Source of the DNA: an uncultured Aquimarina sp.
GTDB taxonomy: Bacteria; Bacteroidota; Bacteroidia; Flavobacteriales; Flavobacteriaceae
Direction of reading: 5' to 3'
DNA length: 64,000 nucleotides
Assembly (NCBI GenBank): GCA_947498775.1
Contig: CANMLL010000022.1
Span: 1 to 64,000, forward strand
Position numbers and translations under genes: made by a program. This document shows, piece after piece, positions 43,066 to 52,135 of this stretch. The notes below the pieces were generated by a model. The model was not told the origin of the DNA, searched no databases, and saw only the letters and a list, made by a program, of their open reading frames with translations. Position 1 is the first letter of the stretch. Each line of letters begins with the position of its first letter.

Positions 43066-43873
43066 AGATAAGATAAAGGAAAAGCTCGAACAACGCGCTA
43101 TAGAGCCCTCAGAGAGTTCGTGGGAGAAGTTGTCCGAACAACTAGATGATACACAGGATCAAAAAAAAGGAAATACCAGAATATGGTGGTATAGTTTGGC
43201 AGCAGTATTTGTAGGAATTTTGATCATGAGTTCCCTATTCTATAAAAACCCAGCTTCAAAAGATGCAGATCCTCAGTTTGTGGATCGAAGCGAAGAAAAA
43301 ATGAAGCAAAATGAAACAGAGCTTGTTCAAAAAAATAATATTGAACAAAAGCGTATACAGAAAATAGAAAATGAAACTTTTGAGAATAAGCAAATTAAAA
43401 GTAAAGAGCTTGTTACCTTAACTAATAAGGAAACAGCCAAAAAAGAGAAGAATGTAAATTTGCAGAAATCCAAATCTGATGATTCGATCACAAGAGATGC
43501 TATAGAAAAGAAAAAAGAAACCGCCAAAATTGCACAGAATAGAAAAGAGGCTATTGATTTTCCAAAACAAGAAAAAGTAGTATCCATTAGCCCCGAGGTG
43601 ATTGATAGCAAAATAGCCGATGTTGTTGCGCAAGTAGAAGAACTTCAGAAAAATAATACCAAAGTTACCGATGAAGAAATTGATAGATTATTAAGAAAAG
43701 CACAACGAGATATTACAACACAAAAAATATTAAAATCCAAAACGGTGAGTGCATCGGCTCTTCTTCAAGACGTTGAGGAAGAAATAGACGAGACTTTTAA
43801 ACAACGCGTTTTTGAAGCGCTTAAAACCGGTTTTCAAAAAGTAAAAACTGCAGTAGCAGAACGAGAAAATTAA
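43046..43873 (+). CDS. Probable anti-sigma factor, single membrane segment
   Basis: The 275-residue protein has a short cytoplasmic N-terminus (about 44 residues), one membrane segment (WWYSLAAVFVGILIMSSLFY, about 46-65) and a long charged, Lys/Glu-rich periplasmic part predicted to be coiled-coil. The 20-nt overlap with the ECF sigma gene strongly suggests it holds that sigma factor at the membrane. No zinc-finger HxxxCxxC motif is seen, so it is not a ZAS-type anti-sigma. The assignment is by position and topology. Confidence 0.78.
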   Translation: MAPLKFEDKIKEKLEQRAIEPSESSWEKLSEQLDDTQDQKKGNTRIWWYSLAAVFVGILIMSSLFYKNPASKDADPQFVDRSEEKMKQNETELVQKNNIEQKRIQKIENETFENKQIKSKELVTLTNKETAKKEKNVNLQKSKSDDSITRDAIEKKKETAKIAQNRKEAIDFPKQEKVVSISPEVIDSKIADVVAQVEELQKNNTKVTDEEIDRLLRKAQRDITTQKILKSKTVSASALLQDVEEEIDETFKQRVFEALKTGFQKVKTAVAEREN

Positions 43874-43901
43874 AATCATTCATCAATCAAACCTGTAGTT
43901 T

Positions 43902-43919
43902 CCCTCCTCGTTTGGAGGG
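43902..43919. repeat. GC-rich hairpin in front of the barrel protein gene
   Basis: CCCTCC and GGAGGG arms around a TCGTTT loop lie 25 bp before the ATG at 43945. It is another short member of the C-run/G-run repeat class of the window. Confidence 0.6.
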
Positions 43920-43944
43920 GAATTATACAGAAAAATCAAATTCA

Positions 43945-45015
43945 ATGAAGACATTATTTACAATTGCCATATATATGGCCTTGACACTCTTTGTCCAGTT
44001 TTCACAAGCTCAAGATGAGCAGAGTAACTCCAAAATTGAAAAATTAACAGAGCAAAAAGAGAAAATAATTACATCAGAAAAAGAAGAACTCAAAAAAGAA
44101 GTTGAAGCTATTAATGAAAGGCTTGCAAATAATGAGATAAGTATTGGGGAAGCTAAGGAGCTAAAAGAAGAGGCGGCCAAGATACATGCGCTCAATATCG
44201 AAAATAAAATTGCAATTATAGATAATAAAATTGCTTTGCTTGAACGTAATGGGCTTGAGTATGTAAATATGGGAGACCCCGAAATATGGATAGGTCTTGG
44301 CGCAAAGAGTGATAATGATGGTGATTTTCTCTTTGGAGTTAAAGTAAATACTGGACAAGAACCAAAAATCAAATATGACAGACGCACAACCTCCGGTATA
44401 ACAATTGCATTTGGACTTAACAATGCAATCGTTGATGGGCAATCGTTAGATGATTCAGATTATAAGATAGCTGGTAGCCGATTTTTTGAGCTGGGTTGGT
44501 TTTGGAAAACAAGAGTATTCAAAAATACCAATTTCTTAAGAGTTAGATATGGTGTTTCCTATACCTCAAATGGTTTGAAACCGACAGATAATAGATATTT
44601 TGTTGAAAATGGAAATCAAACCGGATTAGAAGAATTTCCATTAGAGTTAAATAAATCAAAGTTTAGAATGGATAATATTGTGGTTCCCGTGCATTTTGAA
44701 TTTGGTCCTTCAAGAGTAAGAGAAACAGAAAAGAGTATTAGGTATTATACGGCGCGCAAGTTCAGGATAGGGTTAGGGGGATACGTTGGTGCTAATATAA
44801 GTACACGTCAAAAATTAAAATACAGAGAAAACGGAGACCGTATTAAAGACAAAATTAAAAGAGATTATAATACAAGTGATTTGATTTATGGTTTGAGTAC
44901 CTATGTCGGTTTTGGAGATATGTCTTTGTATGCAAAATATGATATATCACCTGTCTTTAGAAATGCAGAGATTGATCAAAATAATGTGTCATTAGGATTG
45001 CGTTTTGACCTTTAG
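43945..45015 (+). CDS. Outer-membrane beta-barrel-like protein with N-terminal coiled coil
   Basis: The 356-residue exported protein has its signal peptide ending at FSQA (near residue 22). Residues about 25-110 are a Glu/Lys-rich coiled coil (KLTEQKEKIITSEKEELKKE). The rest is beta-rich with aromatic alternation (FFELGWFWKTRVFKNTNFLRV) and ends in a strand with a final Leu (VSLGLRFDL), as in outer-membrane barrels. No named family is recognised. ATG 43945 is preferred to the TTG at 43912, which is inside a GC-rich hairpin. It follows the ECF sigma and anti-sigma genes and may be a target or sensor of that system. Confidence 0.78.
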   Translation: MKTLFTIAIYMALTLFVQFSQAQDEQSNSKIEKLTEQKEKIITSEKEELKKEVEAINERLANNEISIGEAKELKEEAAKIHALNIENKIAIIDNKIALLERNGLEYVNMGDPEIWIGLGAKSDNDGDFLFGVKVNTGQEPKIKYDRRTTSGITIAFGLNNAIVDGQSLDDSDYKIAGSRFFELGWFWKTRVFKNTNFLRVRYGVSYTSNGLKPTDNRYFVENGNQTGLEEFPLELNKSKFRMDNIVVPVHFEFGPSRVRETEKSIRYYTARKFRIGLGGYVGANISTRQKLKYRENGDRIKDKIKRDYNTSDLIYGLSTYVGFGDMSLYAKYDISPVFRNAEIDQNNVSLGLRFDL

Positions 45016-45122
45016 TCGATAATTTTAATTAATGTAATTTTTTTTCAGTATTCAATATTAGACAAACTAAAACCCAAACCATTTTTTTTGATTTGTTAAT
45101 TAAGTGTTAAATAATGCCTTGC

Positions 45123-45154
45123 CAAAATAGTAGTGTACGTACACTACTATTTTG
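45123..45154. promoter_or_regulatory. Perfect 32-bp palindrome
   Basis: The two 16-bp arms (CAAAATAGTAGTGTAC and its complement) meet with no spacer. It lies 107 bp after the barrel protein stop and 367 bp before the T9SS protein. TTTTG closes the right arm, so it could be a bidirectional terminator with a tiny loop. The absence of a T run and the perfect symmetry would also suit a dimeric regulator site. Confidence 0.55.
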
Positions 45155-45316
45155 TGTTCTAAGTTATAACTAATGTTGGTTGTGATTGTCTAGCCTTGAT
45201 ATAGCTGTTATCTTACCAAATAGATACGCTATGTTACCTAACCATTTTTTGTTACATATTTCACCAAAAAGATTATTTTGTTATATATATAAATAAAGGT
45301 AAACTCCTTAAGTATA

Positions 45317-45333
45317 TTACGGTTTTAACGTAA
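45317..45333. promoter_or_regulatory. Second TTACGGTTTTA-type palindromic motif
   Basis: TTACGGTTTTAACGTAA matches the motif at 39024-39038 in its left half and has the same inverted outer arms. It lies 188 bp before the T9SS protein ATG. The remainder of the 506-bp gap 45016-45521 is AT-rich with no reading frame. Confidence 0.4.
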
Positions 45334-45521
45334 CTATTTGATTGTAAGTATTTTATGACGTTTTATTTTTTTGTTTCTTGATGAAATGCTATATATTTAG
45401 CAAAGTCAAAATCAAGGTGATTTCTTCCTAGACAAACTAAAATATGCTCAACTTACACCACAACAAAGTGGTTATTATACTTATTATGTTTTAAACAAAC
45501 CATTAACCAAATTTCACACAA

Positions 45522-48500
45522 ATGAAAACAAAATTCTTTTTTGCAACAATTTTTATGTTTTGCAGTTTTGGTCTTTTTGCTCAAAAAGGTCCAATGAAAG
45601 CTAGTTCACATAGTAAAGCTATGTATGTTCGCAAAGTGCCCCCATTATCAAAAATGCAGAATATCATTTCTGCTGAAGGAATGATCAAACATGGTCAGGA
45701 AAAACGTAGAGGCAAGAACACCTACGTATCTGGTAAAGGACTCCCGGCAGCAGGGCAGAAAGATCCATTGATGCAAACGCAGCAAAAATCATCAAAAATG
45801 GCCATTTCTACAGAGATCGCCTCTTTTAATGCACATGAAGGTTTTAGTACTCCTACAGATCCAACAGGGGCGATAGGACCGAATCATTATGTCTATGCTT
45901 TTAATTCAGGTTTCGGGATTCGGGATAGAAATGGTGGTGTGCTATTGGGCGAGGCTTCTTTGGCGACTATTTTTCCAGGAGAAAGTTTAGGTGATCCAAT
46001 TGTTGTTTATGACAACTATGCAGACCGTTTTATTATCATGCAATTCAGTAACACTCCTAATGGTATTCTAATAGCCGTAGGACAAGGGCCAGACCCAATT
46101 AATGATGGCTGGTTTACATATAGATTTAATACGGGCTCTTTTCCAGATTATGAAAAACTCTCTATCTGGAGCGATGGATATTATATCACAGCAAATAAGG
46201 ATCAGAACAATCCAAGCGGAAATGATGTGGTATTTGCCGTAGAAAGAGATAAAATGTTGGTTGGAGATGCTAGTGCAGGATTGATAGGTTTCCCACTTCC
46301 AGGAGCAGAAACTAATGGGTTTTATAGTCCGGGTGGATCTAATGCAACAGGCCCAAATTTACCTCCAGTTGGGGTAGGGCATACTATTCAGTATCTACAA
46401 GATGATAGTTGGTCAGGCATTTCTCAAGATCATATTAAGGTATGGACCACCGATGTTGATTGGACAAACCCGGGAAATTCTACAATTTCTCAACCACAAG
46501 AAATCATAACAGCACCATTTGATAGTGTGTTTGACGGTGGAAATTTTTCAAATTTACCACAACCTTCCGGACCAGATATAGATGCATTACAGGCTACCAT
46601 GATGTATATGACCAATTATAGACGTTTTGGAACCCATAATTCGATAGTTTTGAATTTTGTAGTAGACTTAAATGGTAACGATGACCTTGCAGGTATCCGT
46701 TGGTATGAGCTTAGACAAACAACAGATGGTCAGCCTTGGACAATTTTCCAGGAAGGTACGTATGTACAACCAGATGGACTTAGCGCATTTTGTGGCAGTA
46801 TGGCTATGGATGCCCAGGGTAATATCGGTCTTGGATATAGTGTGGTGAGTACATCAACATTTCCTTCAATTAGATATACAGGTCGATTGGCTAGTGATCC
46901 ATTAGGTACAATGACACTTGTAGAACAAGTGGGTGTTAACGGAACAGAATCAAATCCGTCCTTACGGTATGGGGATTATGCGCATATGACTATAGATCCA
47001 ACAGATGATATGACCTTTTGGCATATAGGTGAATATTTTGATGCAGGTTTTAGAAAAAATCATGTAGTAGCTTTCAAACTGCAACCGGATACTCCAGATA
47101 CCGAGGCACCTACCACACCCACTAATCTACTATCTTCAGAAATAACACAATCTTCTGTGGTTATTAATTGGGATGCCTCTACAGACAATTTAGGAGTAAC
47201 CGGATATGAAGTGTTTCAGGATGGAGTTGCTATTGATACGGTAGCCACTACCTCTGTAAGTGTTTCAGGATTACTACCAAGCACATCTTATGATTTTGCA
47301 GTGGTAGCTACAGACGCAGCAGGAAACACATCGGCTACGAGTGATACCTTAACAGTAACCACACTAGCCCCCGATACAGAAGCGCCAACTATCCCAGCCA
47401 ATCTTACAGTATTAAATGTTGCTGCTAATCAGGTGACAATAAGTTGGGATGCTTCTACAGATAATGTTGGAGTTACAGGATATGAAGTGCTGCAAAATGG
47501 AGCCGCGGTTGATACTGTTGCGGTAACTACGGCAACAATTGCAGGTTTAACACCACAAACTACCTATCAATTTGCTGTAGCTGCACTGGATGCTGCAGGA
47601 AATGCATCGGTAGCCAGTACTGCACTTAGCGTTACAACTCCTGAGGCTACTGGGTGTCTAGGAGGGATAAGTGCTCCTTATAACGAAAGTTTTGAATCTG
47701 ATTTAGGAGGTTGGACTCAAAGTCCTGGAAATGATATTGATTGGACACGTGATACCAACGGTACTCCTTCTAACAATACCGGACCATCTAGCGCCGATGA
47801 TGGATCATTTTATGTTTATGTAGAAGCTTCTGGAAATGGTACAGGATTTCCAGAGAAACAAGCTATTATCACTTCTCCTTGTTTTGATCTTGGAGGGGCT
47901 ACTAGTGCTACATTTTCTTTTAGATATCACATGTTTGGAGCCAACGATTTTGGTAGCTTGAATGTTGAAGCAAGTAATGATGAAGGGGCAAATTGGATAA
48001 GCATTTGGAACAGAAGCGGAAACCAAGGAAATTCATGGCAAACAGCAACTATAGACCTTGCTGCTTACCTGGGTACAGGAGTACAATTGCGATTTAATCG
48101 TGTAACAGGAGGCACCTGGAGAGCAGACGCAGCAATTGATGCAGTAGCACTTACAACAGGTTCTGACCCCAGCGGAGATTGTGCAGCCGGAGACTTAACG
48201 TTGAGCATCACTTTTGATAATTACCCTCAAGAAACCTCTTGGGCATTAACAGATGTAGGAGGAGCCATTGTAGCTTCTGAGAGTTATTCTACTGCAAACC
48301 CAGATGGGTCTACAGTAACAGAAAATATTAATGGATTGGCTTCAGGAGACTATACCTTTACAATTTCTGATTCTTTTGGGGATGGTATCTGCTGTCAATA
48401 TGGTACTGGTTCGTATACCCTGTCTAGTAGCGCAGGAACTATTATTTCTGGAGGAGAATTTACAAGCTCTGAGGCAACCGCATTCTGCGTACAAAGTGCT

Positions 48501-48767
48501 GCAGTGCGATTAGAAACCTATGCACTTACTGATCTTAATGATGCAGAGAATCAGTTTAGGCTATTTCCTGTTCCAACGAAGAACGTACTTAATATTTCTG
48601 AAGGTAAAAAGCCCATACAAAGTGTAGAGATCTTCTCTATGTATGGTCAGCGTGTTTATCAGGGTACAGAAAATGCAATAGATGTAAGTATATTCCCGGC
48701 AGGAACTTATTTTGCAAGAATCACCGCAGATGAAATCATTGTAACGAGAGTATTTAATAAAAAATAA
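45522..48767 (+). CDS. Large T9SS-secreted protein with two FN3 domains and a MAM-like domain
   Basis: The 1081-residue protein has a signal peptide (FFFATIFMFCSFGLFAQ). Residues about 85-520 form a beta-rich, possibly propeller-like region (FSTPTDPTGAIGPNHYVY, LSIWSDGYYITANKDQN, SLRYGDYAHMTIDPTDD) that I know from secreted flavobacterial proteins of unknown activity. Two fibronectin type III domains follow (about 525-615 and 618-707), then a MAM/jelly-roll-like domain from CLGGISAPYNESFESDLGGW (about 711-880), and a Cys-rich segment with DSFGDGICCQYGTGSY. The last 75 residues are a type A T9SS sorting domain (FRLFPVPTKNVLNIS, GTYFARITADEIIVTRVF). It is exported and probably anchored or released at the cell surface. 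A terminator follows directly. Confidence 0.88.
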   Translation: MKTKFFFATIFMFCSFGLFAQKGPMKASSHSKAMYVRKVPPLSKMQNIISAEGMIKHGQEKRRGKNTYVSGKGLPAAGQKDPLMQTQQKSSKMAISTEIASFNAHEGFSTPTDPTGAIGPNHYVYAFNSGFGIRDRNGGVLLGEASLATIFPGESLGDPIVVYDNYADRFIIMQFSNTPNGILIAVGQGPDPINDGWFTYRFNTGSFPDYEKLSIWSDGYYITANKDQNNPSGNDVVFAVERDKMLVGDASAGLIGFPLPGAETNGFYSPGGSNATGPNLPPVGVGHTIQYLQDDSWSGISQDHIKVWTTDVDWTNPGNSTISQPQEIITAPFDSVFDGGNFSNLPQPSGPDIDALQATMMYMTNYRRFGTHNSIVLNFVVDLNGNDDLAGIRWYELRQTTDGQPWTIFQEGTYVQPDGLSAFCGSMAMDAQGNIGLGYSVVSTSTFPSIRYTGRLASDPLGTMTLVEQVGVNGTESNPSLRYGDYAHMTIDPTDDMTFWHIGEYFDAGFRKNHVVAFKLQPDTPDTEAPTTPTNLLSSEITQSSVVINWDASTDNLGVTGYEVFQDGVAIDTVATTSVSVSGLLPSTSYDFAVVATDAAGNTSATSDTLTVTTLAPDTEAPTIPANLTVLNVAANQVTISWDASTDNVGVTGYEVLQNGAAVDTVAVTTATIAGLTPQTTYQFAVAALDAAGNASVASTALSVTTPEATGCLGGISAPYNESFESDLGGWTQSPGNDIDWTRDTNGTPSNNTGPSSADDGSFYVYVEASGNGTGFPEKQAIITSPCFDLGGATSATFSFRYHMFGANDFGSLNVEASNDEGANWISIWNRSGNQGNSWQTATIDLAAYLGTGVQLRFNRVTGGTWRADAAIDAVALTTGSDPSGDCAAGDLTLSITFDNYPQETSWALTDVGGAIVASESYSTANPDGSTVTENINGLASGDYTFTISDSFGDGICCQYGTGSYTLSSSAGTIISGGEFTSSEATAFCVQSAAVRLETYALTDLNDAENQFRLFPVPTKNVLNISEGKKPIQSVEIFSMYGQRVYQGTENAIDVSIFPAGTYFARITADEIIVTRVFNKK

Positions 48768-48790
48768 ATACTCTTACAAACTAAATTTGA

Positions 48791-48819
48791 GAGGCTATCT
48801 TTTACGATAGCCTCTTTTT
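48791..48819 (+). terminator. Rho-independent terminator of the T9SS protein gene
   Basis: GAGGCTATC (48791-48799) pairs perfectly with GATAGCCTC (48806-48814), with a 6-nt loop and five T. Confidence 0.93.
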
Positions 48820-49400
48820 GTTAAATCTGTATGGTATGAATAAAACTAAGTTGTAAAGAATAAAACTGCAATGTATCTAGCTATATTTTCCAAGATGTGG
48901 CATAGCGGTGATATGGTATTATTTAGAATTTTCTGTTTCACAACTCAAATACCTGCAACCCTTTTTATTGACAAAAAAGTTTTATGGCACTATCAATTTT
49001 CAAGCATATGTTCCACAGCGAGCTGAACGAGGTGGGCACAAAATAGATTTTGGATGGCAATCACCCCTAGTATTAGGAAGATCTTCTAAAGCAGATCCAC
49101 CAGATATGACAGAAAGGTTTGTTATTTTGATACTTTTTAATTTGAGCAAAGACTTTTGTTTTTTCATAATTAACTTTTTAAATATCTATCTATTCAAATA
49201 TATGTATAAATTTCTTACAAATAGTAGAACATGATATTCGAGAGTTTAATTAAATAGAATTAACAGAGTGTATTGCCCTAAAAAGGTCTATATGTTTAAT
49301 GTAAACTTGATAGCATGGCTTTGCAATCCATGCCGGACCAGTTTCCTAAATATAAAAGCCAAACTATTTCTAGTCTAGTTTTTATTCATTTGTTAAGTTT
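48820..49400. other. Intergenic region before the IS element, no supported gene
   Basis: The 580-bp stretch has one 108-codon frame (48908-49234) without a signal, family pattern or plausible promoter. I do not call it. Part of it (QAYVPQRAERGGHKIDFGW) looks more protein-like than the rest and could be a decayed gene end, but there is no partner to compare with. Confidence 0.4.
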
Positions 49401-49404
49401 AATC

Positions 49405-49945
49405 TCTGAGGGTTAATTCCCCGCTGCTTGCAGCGTATTTGATATATTTGTTTTATGTCAGAAAGTGAATATATTCATAAGTCGCATAATGTTTCAGTTT
49501 TGTTGTATCATTTAGTTTGCCCTGCGAAATACAGAAGAGTTGTTTTTGATAAGTACGTTGACGAAACATTAGTTCAAGTTTGTCTTGATATTTCTAAAAG
49601 ATACGAGATTCATTTTTTAGAAATAGGAACGGATAAAGATCATGTTCATTTTTTATTGCAATCAGTTCCAACAGAAAGTCCAACATCAATAATTAAGAAA
49701 TTAAAAAGTATAACAGCAAGGGAGATATTCAAACGTCATCCAGAAGTCAAAAAAGTTCTATGGGGAGGTTCATTTTGGTCAAGCGGTTACTTTGTAAATA
49801 CAGTAAGTAAGTTTGGAGATGAAAATTCAATATCAAAATATGTTCGTAACCAAGGCAAAGAAAAGGACTATGATGTCTTACATAAAGTTGATCAATTAAC
49901 ACTGTTTTGAGTTAGATACCCCGTCTGCTTGCAGCGGGGTAGTTC
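49405..49945 (+). mobile_element. IS200/IS605-family insertion sequence (TnpA only)
   Basis: A single Y1 transposase gene is flanked by subterminal hairpins with the shared core CTGCTTGCAG: left CGCTGC-tt-GCAGCG (49422-49435), right TACCCCG...CGGGGTA (49917-49941). Hairpins rather than inverted terminal repeats, and no duplication, are the marks of this family. No TnpB is present, so it is an IS200-type unit. Outer ends are approximate because the cleavage sites cannot be fixed by eye. Confidence 0.85.
49455..49910 (+). CDS. tnpA: IS200/IS605-family transposase
   Basis: The 151-residue HUH single-strand transposase has VSVLLYHLVCPAKYRRVVF at the N-terminus, the metal-binding HUH motif DHVHFLLQ (near residue 56), and the catalytic Tyr in SSGYFVNTVS (near residue 116). 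It acts as a dimer on single-stranded hairpin ends and inserts next to short target sequences. The gene is intact with normal length. TATATTTG at 49443-49450 just before the ATG could serve as a promoter -7 element. Confidence 0.95.
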   Translation: MSESEYIHKSHNVSVLLYHLVCPAKYRRVVFDKYVDETLVQVCLDISKRYEIHFLEIGTDKDHVHFLLQSVPTESPTSIIKKLKSITAREIFKRHPEVKKVLWGGSFWSSGYFVNTVSKFGDENSISKYVRNQGKEKDYDVLHKVDQLTLF

Positions 49946-50085
49946 ATTAAAAAATTAGTATTTGGCACAGATTGTAAATTCGCGTTATTATTTCTGAGTG
50001 ATCGGGGGTGCTACTACATCCAGGCGATTGAATAGTTTAATACCTAAAATTCAAACTTAGATAAATCTTAGTTTTTTGTCATTGA

Positions 50086-50637
50086 TCAAGGTCTCAATAC
50101 GATATTAAGTTCTATTTTTGATTCAATATTCATTTTTGGTGTTATTTCTCCATAGCTAATCTTACCATATGCAAGATAAGATGGAATAAATAATCTTATT
50201 ACGGCACCTTCATTAACCAATAAAAGTCCCTCTTGCAAACCAGGTATTAAATATTCCATGTCTAATACTTGTCCGTACTCATTAATAGTTCTATCAGTTG
50301 CTTCTATCAACACTTCTGTTTCCATATTTATAAATTCATAATGACAAATTACATTGTCCTTAAATGATTCTTCTGGATATAAGCCATTTCCTGCCTTTTC
50401 TATAATGTAATGTAATCCAGAAGAAGTCTCTTGTACATTTTCATAACCCTTATTACCTATATATAGTTTTAACCTATTAATTTCTTCATCTTTTTCTTCT
50501 TGGGTATACTCATAATTAATAGGTTCTTGTTCTGGAAGACTATCATCATCTGATTTACACGAAACTAAATATATTGATAGTGTGACTAATATGAATAGCG
50601 GTTTAATCATTAATTTATTTTTTGCTAGATTATTCAT
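50086..50637 (-). CDS. FKBP-type peptidyl-prolyl isomerase-like lipoprotein (copy B)
   Basis: The 183-residue lipoprotein has its lipobox at YLVSC, followed by KSDDD. A start at 50610 (MIKPLFILV) would give a more standard signal. A short helix (YTQEEKDEEINRLKLYI) precedes an FKBP domain: ETSSGLHYIIEKAGNG, VICHYEFIN, EYLIPGLQEGLLLVNEGAVI and IPSYLAYGK. It belongs to the periplasmic or outer-membrane FKBP-like lipoproteins of Bacteroidota (GldI-like in form, though not placed with gld genes). Copy A lies 54 bp upstream on the same strand, with about half the residues identical by eye, so this is a tandem duplication. Confidence 0.87.
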   Translation of the reverse strand: MNNLAKNKLMIKPLFILVTLSIYLVSCKSDDDSLPEQEPINYEYTQEEKDEEINRLKLYIGNKGYENVQETSSGLHYIIEKAGNGLYPEESFKDNVICHYEFINMETEVLIEATDRTINEYGQVLDMEYLIPGLQEGLLLVNEGAVIRLFIPSYLAYGKISYGEITPKMNIESKIELNIVLRP

Positions 50638-50691
50638 GATACGTTTGATTTTTTAGCCAGAAGTAGTTATGAATTAAAATTTTATTAGAGA

Positions 50692-51219
50692 TTATTGTGT
50701 TACGGACCTAATAACAAGGTTGAGTTCCATTTTATACATCATGTTTGTTTTAGGTTCAATGCTATCAGTAAAATTGCCAAATTTTCCAAAAGCTAAATAG
50801 CTAGGTATGAACATTCTGATTATAGAACCTTCATTTATTAATAGAAATCCTTCTCTTACACCTTCTAGTAGCCAAAACATTTCTTTTGGCTGCCCGTAAT
50901 TGTTATCTTCACGATTTGAGATTTCTAATAATTTATTAGTTTCCAGATTGGTGATTTCGGAATGAAAAACCACTGTATCATCTAAGGAAGGAGTTAATCC
51001 GTCTCCTTGTTGTTCTATAATATAATGTAGGCCCGACGCTGTTTCTTGTACATCTTTATAGTCATTGTCTTGTAAGTACTGTTTTAATCGGGCAATCTCC
51101 TCGTCTTTTTCTTCCTGAGTATAGGAGAAATCTCTTTCTTCTGGTGCTGGCGCATCATCATCAGAACTACAAGAAAAGGTAAATAAGATTGAAATAAATA
51201 CTAAACATAAGTTTTTCAT
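50692..51219 (-). CDS. FKBP-type peptidyl-prolyl isomerase-like lipoprotein (copy A)
   Basis: The 175-residue lipoprotein has a short signal and lipobox FTFSC, followed by SSDDD. Like its neighbour it has the YTQEEKDEEIARLKQYL helix and an FKBP domain: ETASGLHYIIEQQGDG, VVFHSEITN, WLLEGVREGFLLINEGSIIR, IPSYLAFGK. Several FKBP active-site aromatics are changed, so catalytic prolyl isomerase activity is uncertain; chaperone activity is possible. It is the first gene of the tandem pair on the minus strand. Confidence 0.87.
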   Translation of the reverse strand: MKNLCLVFISILFTFSCSSDDDAPAPEERDFSYTQEEKDEEIARLKQYLQDNDYKDVQETASGLHYIIEQQGDGLTPSLDDTVVFHSEITNLETNKLLEISNREDNNYGQPKEMFWLLEGVREGFLLINEGSIIRMFIPSYLAFGKFGNFTDSIEPKTNMMYKMELNLVIRSVTQ

Positions 51220-52135
51220 CTAGTTATAGTTTTTTGTGTTTATTACTATTGGTTAATCCAACACAATATTAAAGATTATCAGTTTCATTTTTCGTAACCG
51301 AGGCAACTTTTTTGTTAAAGTTTTATTTGATAATCGAGATTTAAATGTTCAGAAGCTTGCCTCGAAATCAAAAATCAGTTTCTTAAAAATACCTTGTGGG
51401 CTTGCACCGAGGTTTTTTACCGTCTTTAAAGCAGCAATATGGCTAGTATATGTGATAACATTTATCTTCATAAGGACGGTTAAATATGAAGGTCGATGGC
51501 GAGAATTGCGAAATGAATAAGGATGTAACAAAAGACTACTTTATCATAGACTCCTTGTAGTGACGTTATTATTTGCCATTGCAAGCCATTTTAAAACAGC
51601 GCAGCAATCTACTTAAATTGAGTGGTGTTATTTGATAATAACACTGTGGTCGGGTAGTAAAAAGTAATAAGAATCATACTAGAGGTTTTTAAGAGTTTAT
51701 TAAGGTTTGTTGCATTTAAAAATACAAGATTACACTCGAAAGAAAGGCGCTAAAAATGTAAAAAAATTGTTAATCAACAACTAGAAACCAGTTGATTACG
51801 GGAAACCACAAGTATTTGTTCTTCAAAATCAAGACACTAGCTTTTGATCTATTGTTTTTGTTATCCCGGACTTGATTCAGAATGACGATATTTTTAGGCT
51901 TTTTAGCCCCGTTTTATACATCTATAAACTAGCTAACCTAGAGATATTGTATTAAGCCTAAAGAAGTACTTCTAAAGAATAAACTCCTAAATTTGTCAAA
52001 TGAAAATCCTAATTCATAATTCATAAATCATCGATCCTAAATCAAATGTTCCAGAATATCTTATTTTTGCATGATAAACTCAGTAGAAAAATATAATTTC
52101 ACTAACAACTAACAACTAACAACTAACAAAGACAA
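51220..52135. other. 916-bp repeat-bearing gap before dnaG
   Basis: No credible gene is present. The gap holds a degenerate relative of the dispersed CGTCATTGCGAG repeat (about 51560-51612), a fragment TTATCCCGGACTTGATTC... at 51861-51889 like another common dispersed repeat ending AATGACGA, AT-rich sequence with several ATTCATAA-like runs (about 52010-52030), and TATTTTTG at 52062-52069, a possible promoter -7 element for dnaG. Confidence 0.5.
52102..52129. repeat. Tandem repeat, four copies of CTAACAA
   Basis: Four perfect 7-bp copies end 6 bp before the dnaG ATG, in its untranslated leader. Copy number could vary by slippage. Similar CAACAATCAACTA sequence forms the right end of the S23 cassette, so this may be a remnant of such an element. 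Confidence 0.75.

Noticed and set aside
43912..43944. TTG start at 43912 for the barrel protein
   Set aside because: The codon is inside a GC-rich hairpin repeat and would place polar residues before the signal peptide; ATG 43945 fits.
44010..44442. Minus-strand frames up to 137 codons within the barrel protein gene
   Set aside because: Low-complexity Ser/Leu/Ile-rich translation of the Glu/Lys-rich coiled coil read backwards; no promoter.
48908..49234. 108-codon open frame between the T9SS gene and the IS element
   Set aside because: No signal peptide, promoter or recognisable family; composition like the surrounding gap. A decayed gene fragment remains possible.
52102..52129. Tandem 7-bp repeat as a CRISPR remnant
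   Set aside because: Units are 7 bp with no spacers and no cas genes are present in the window.
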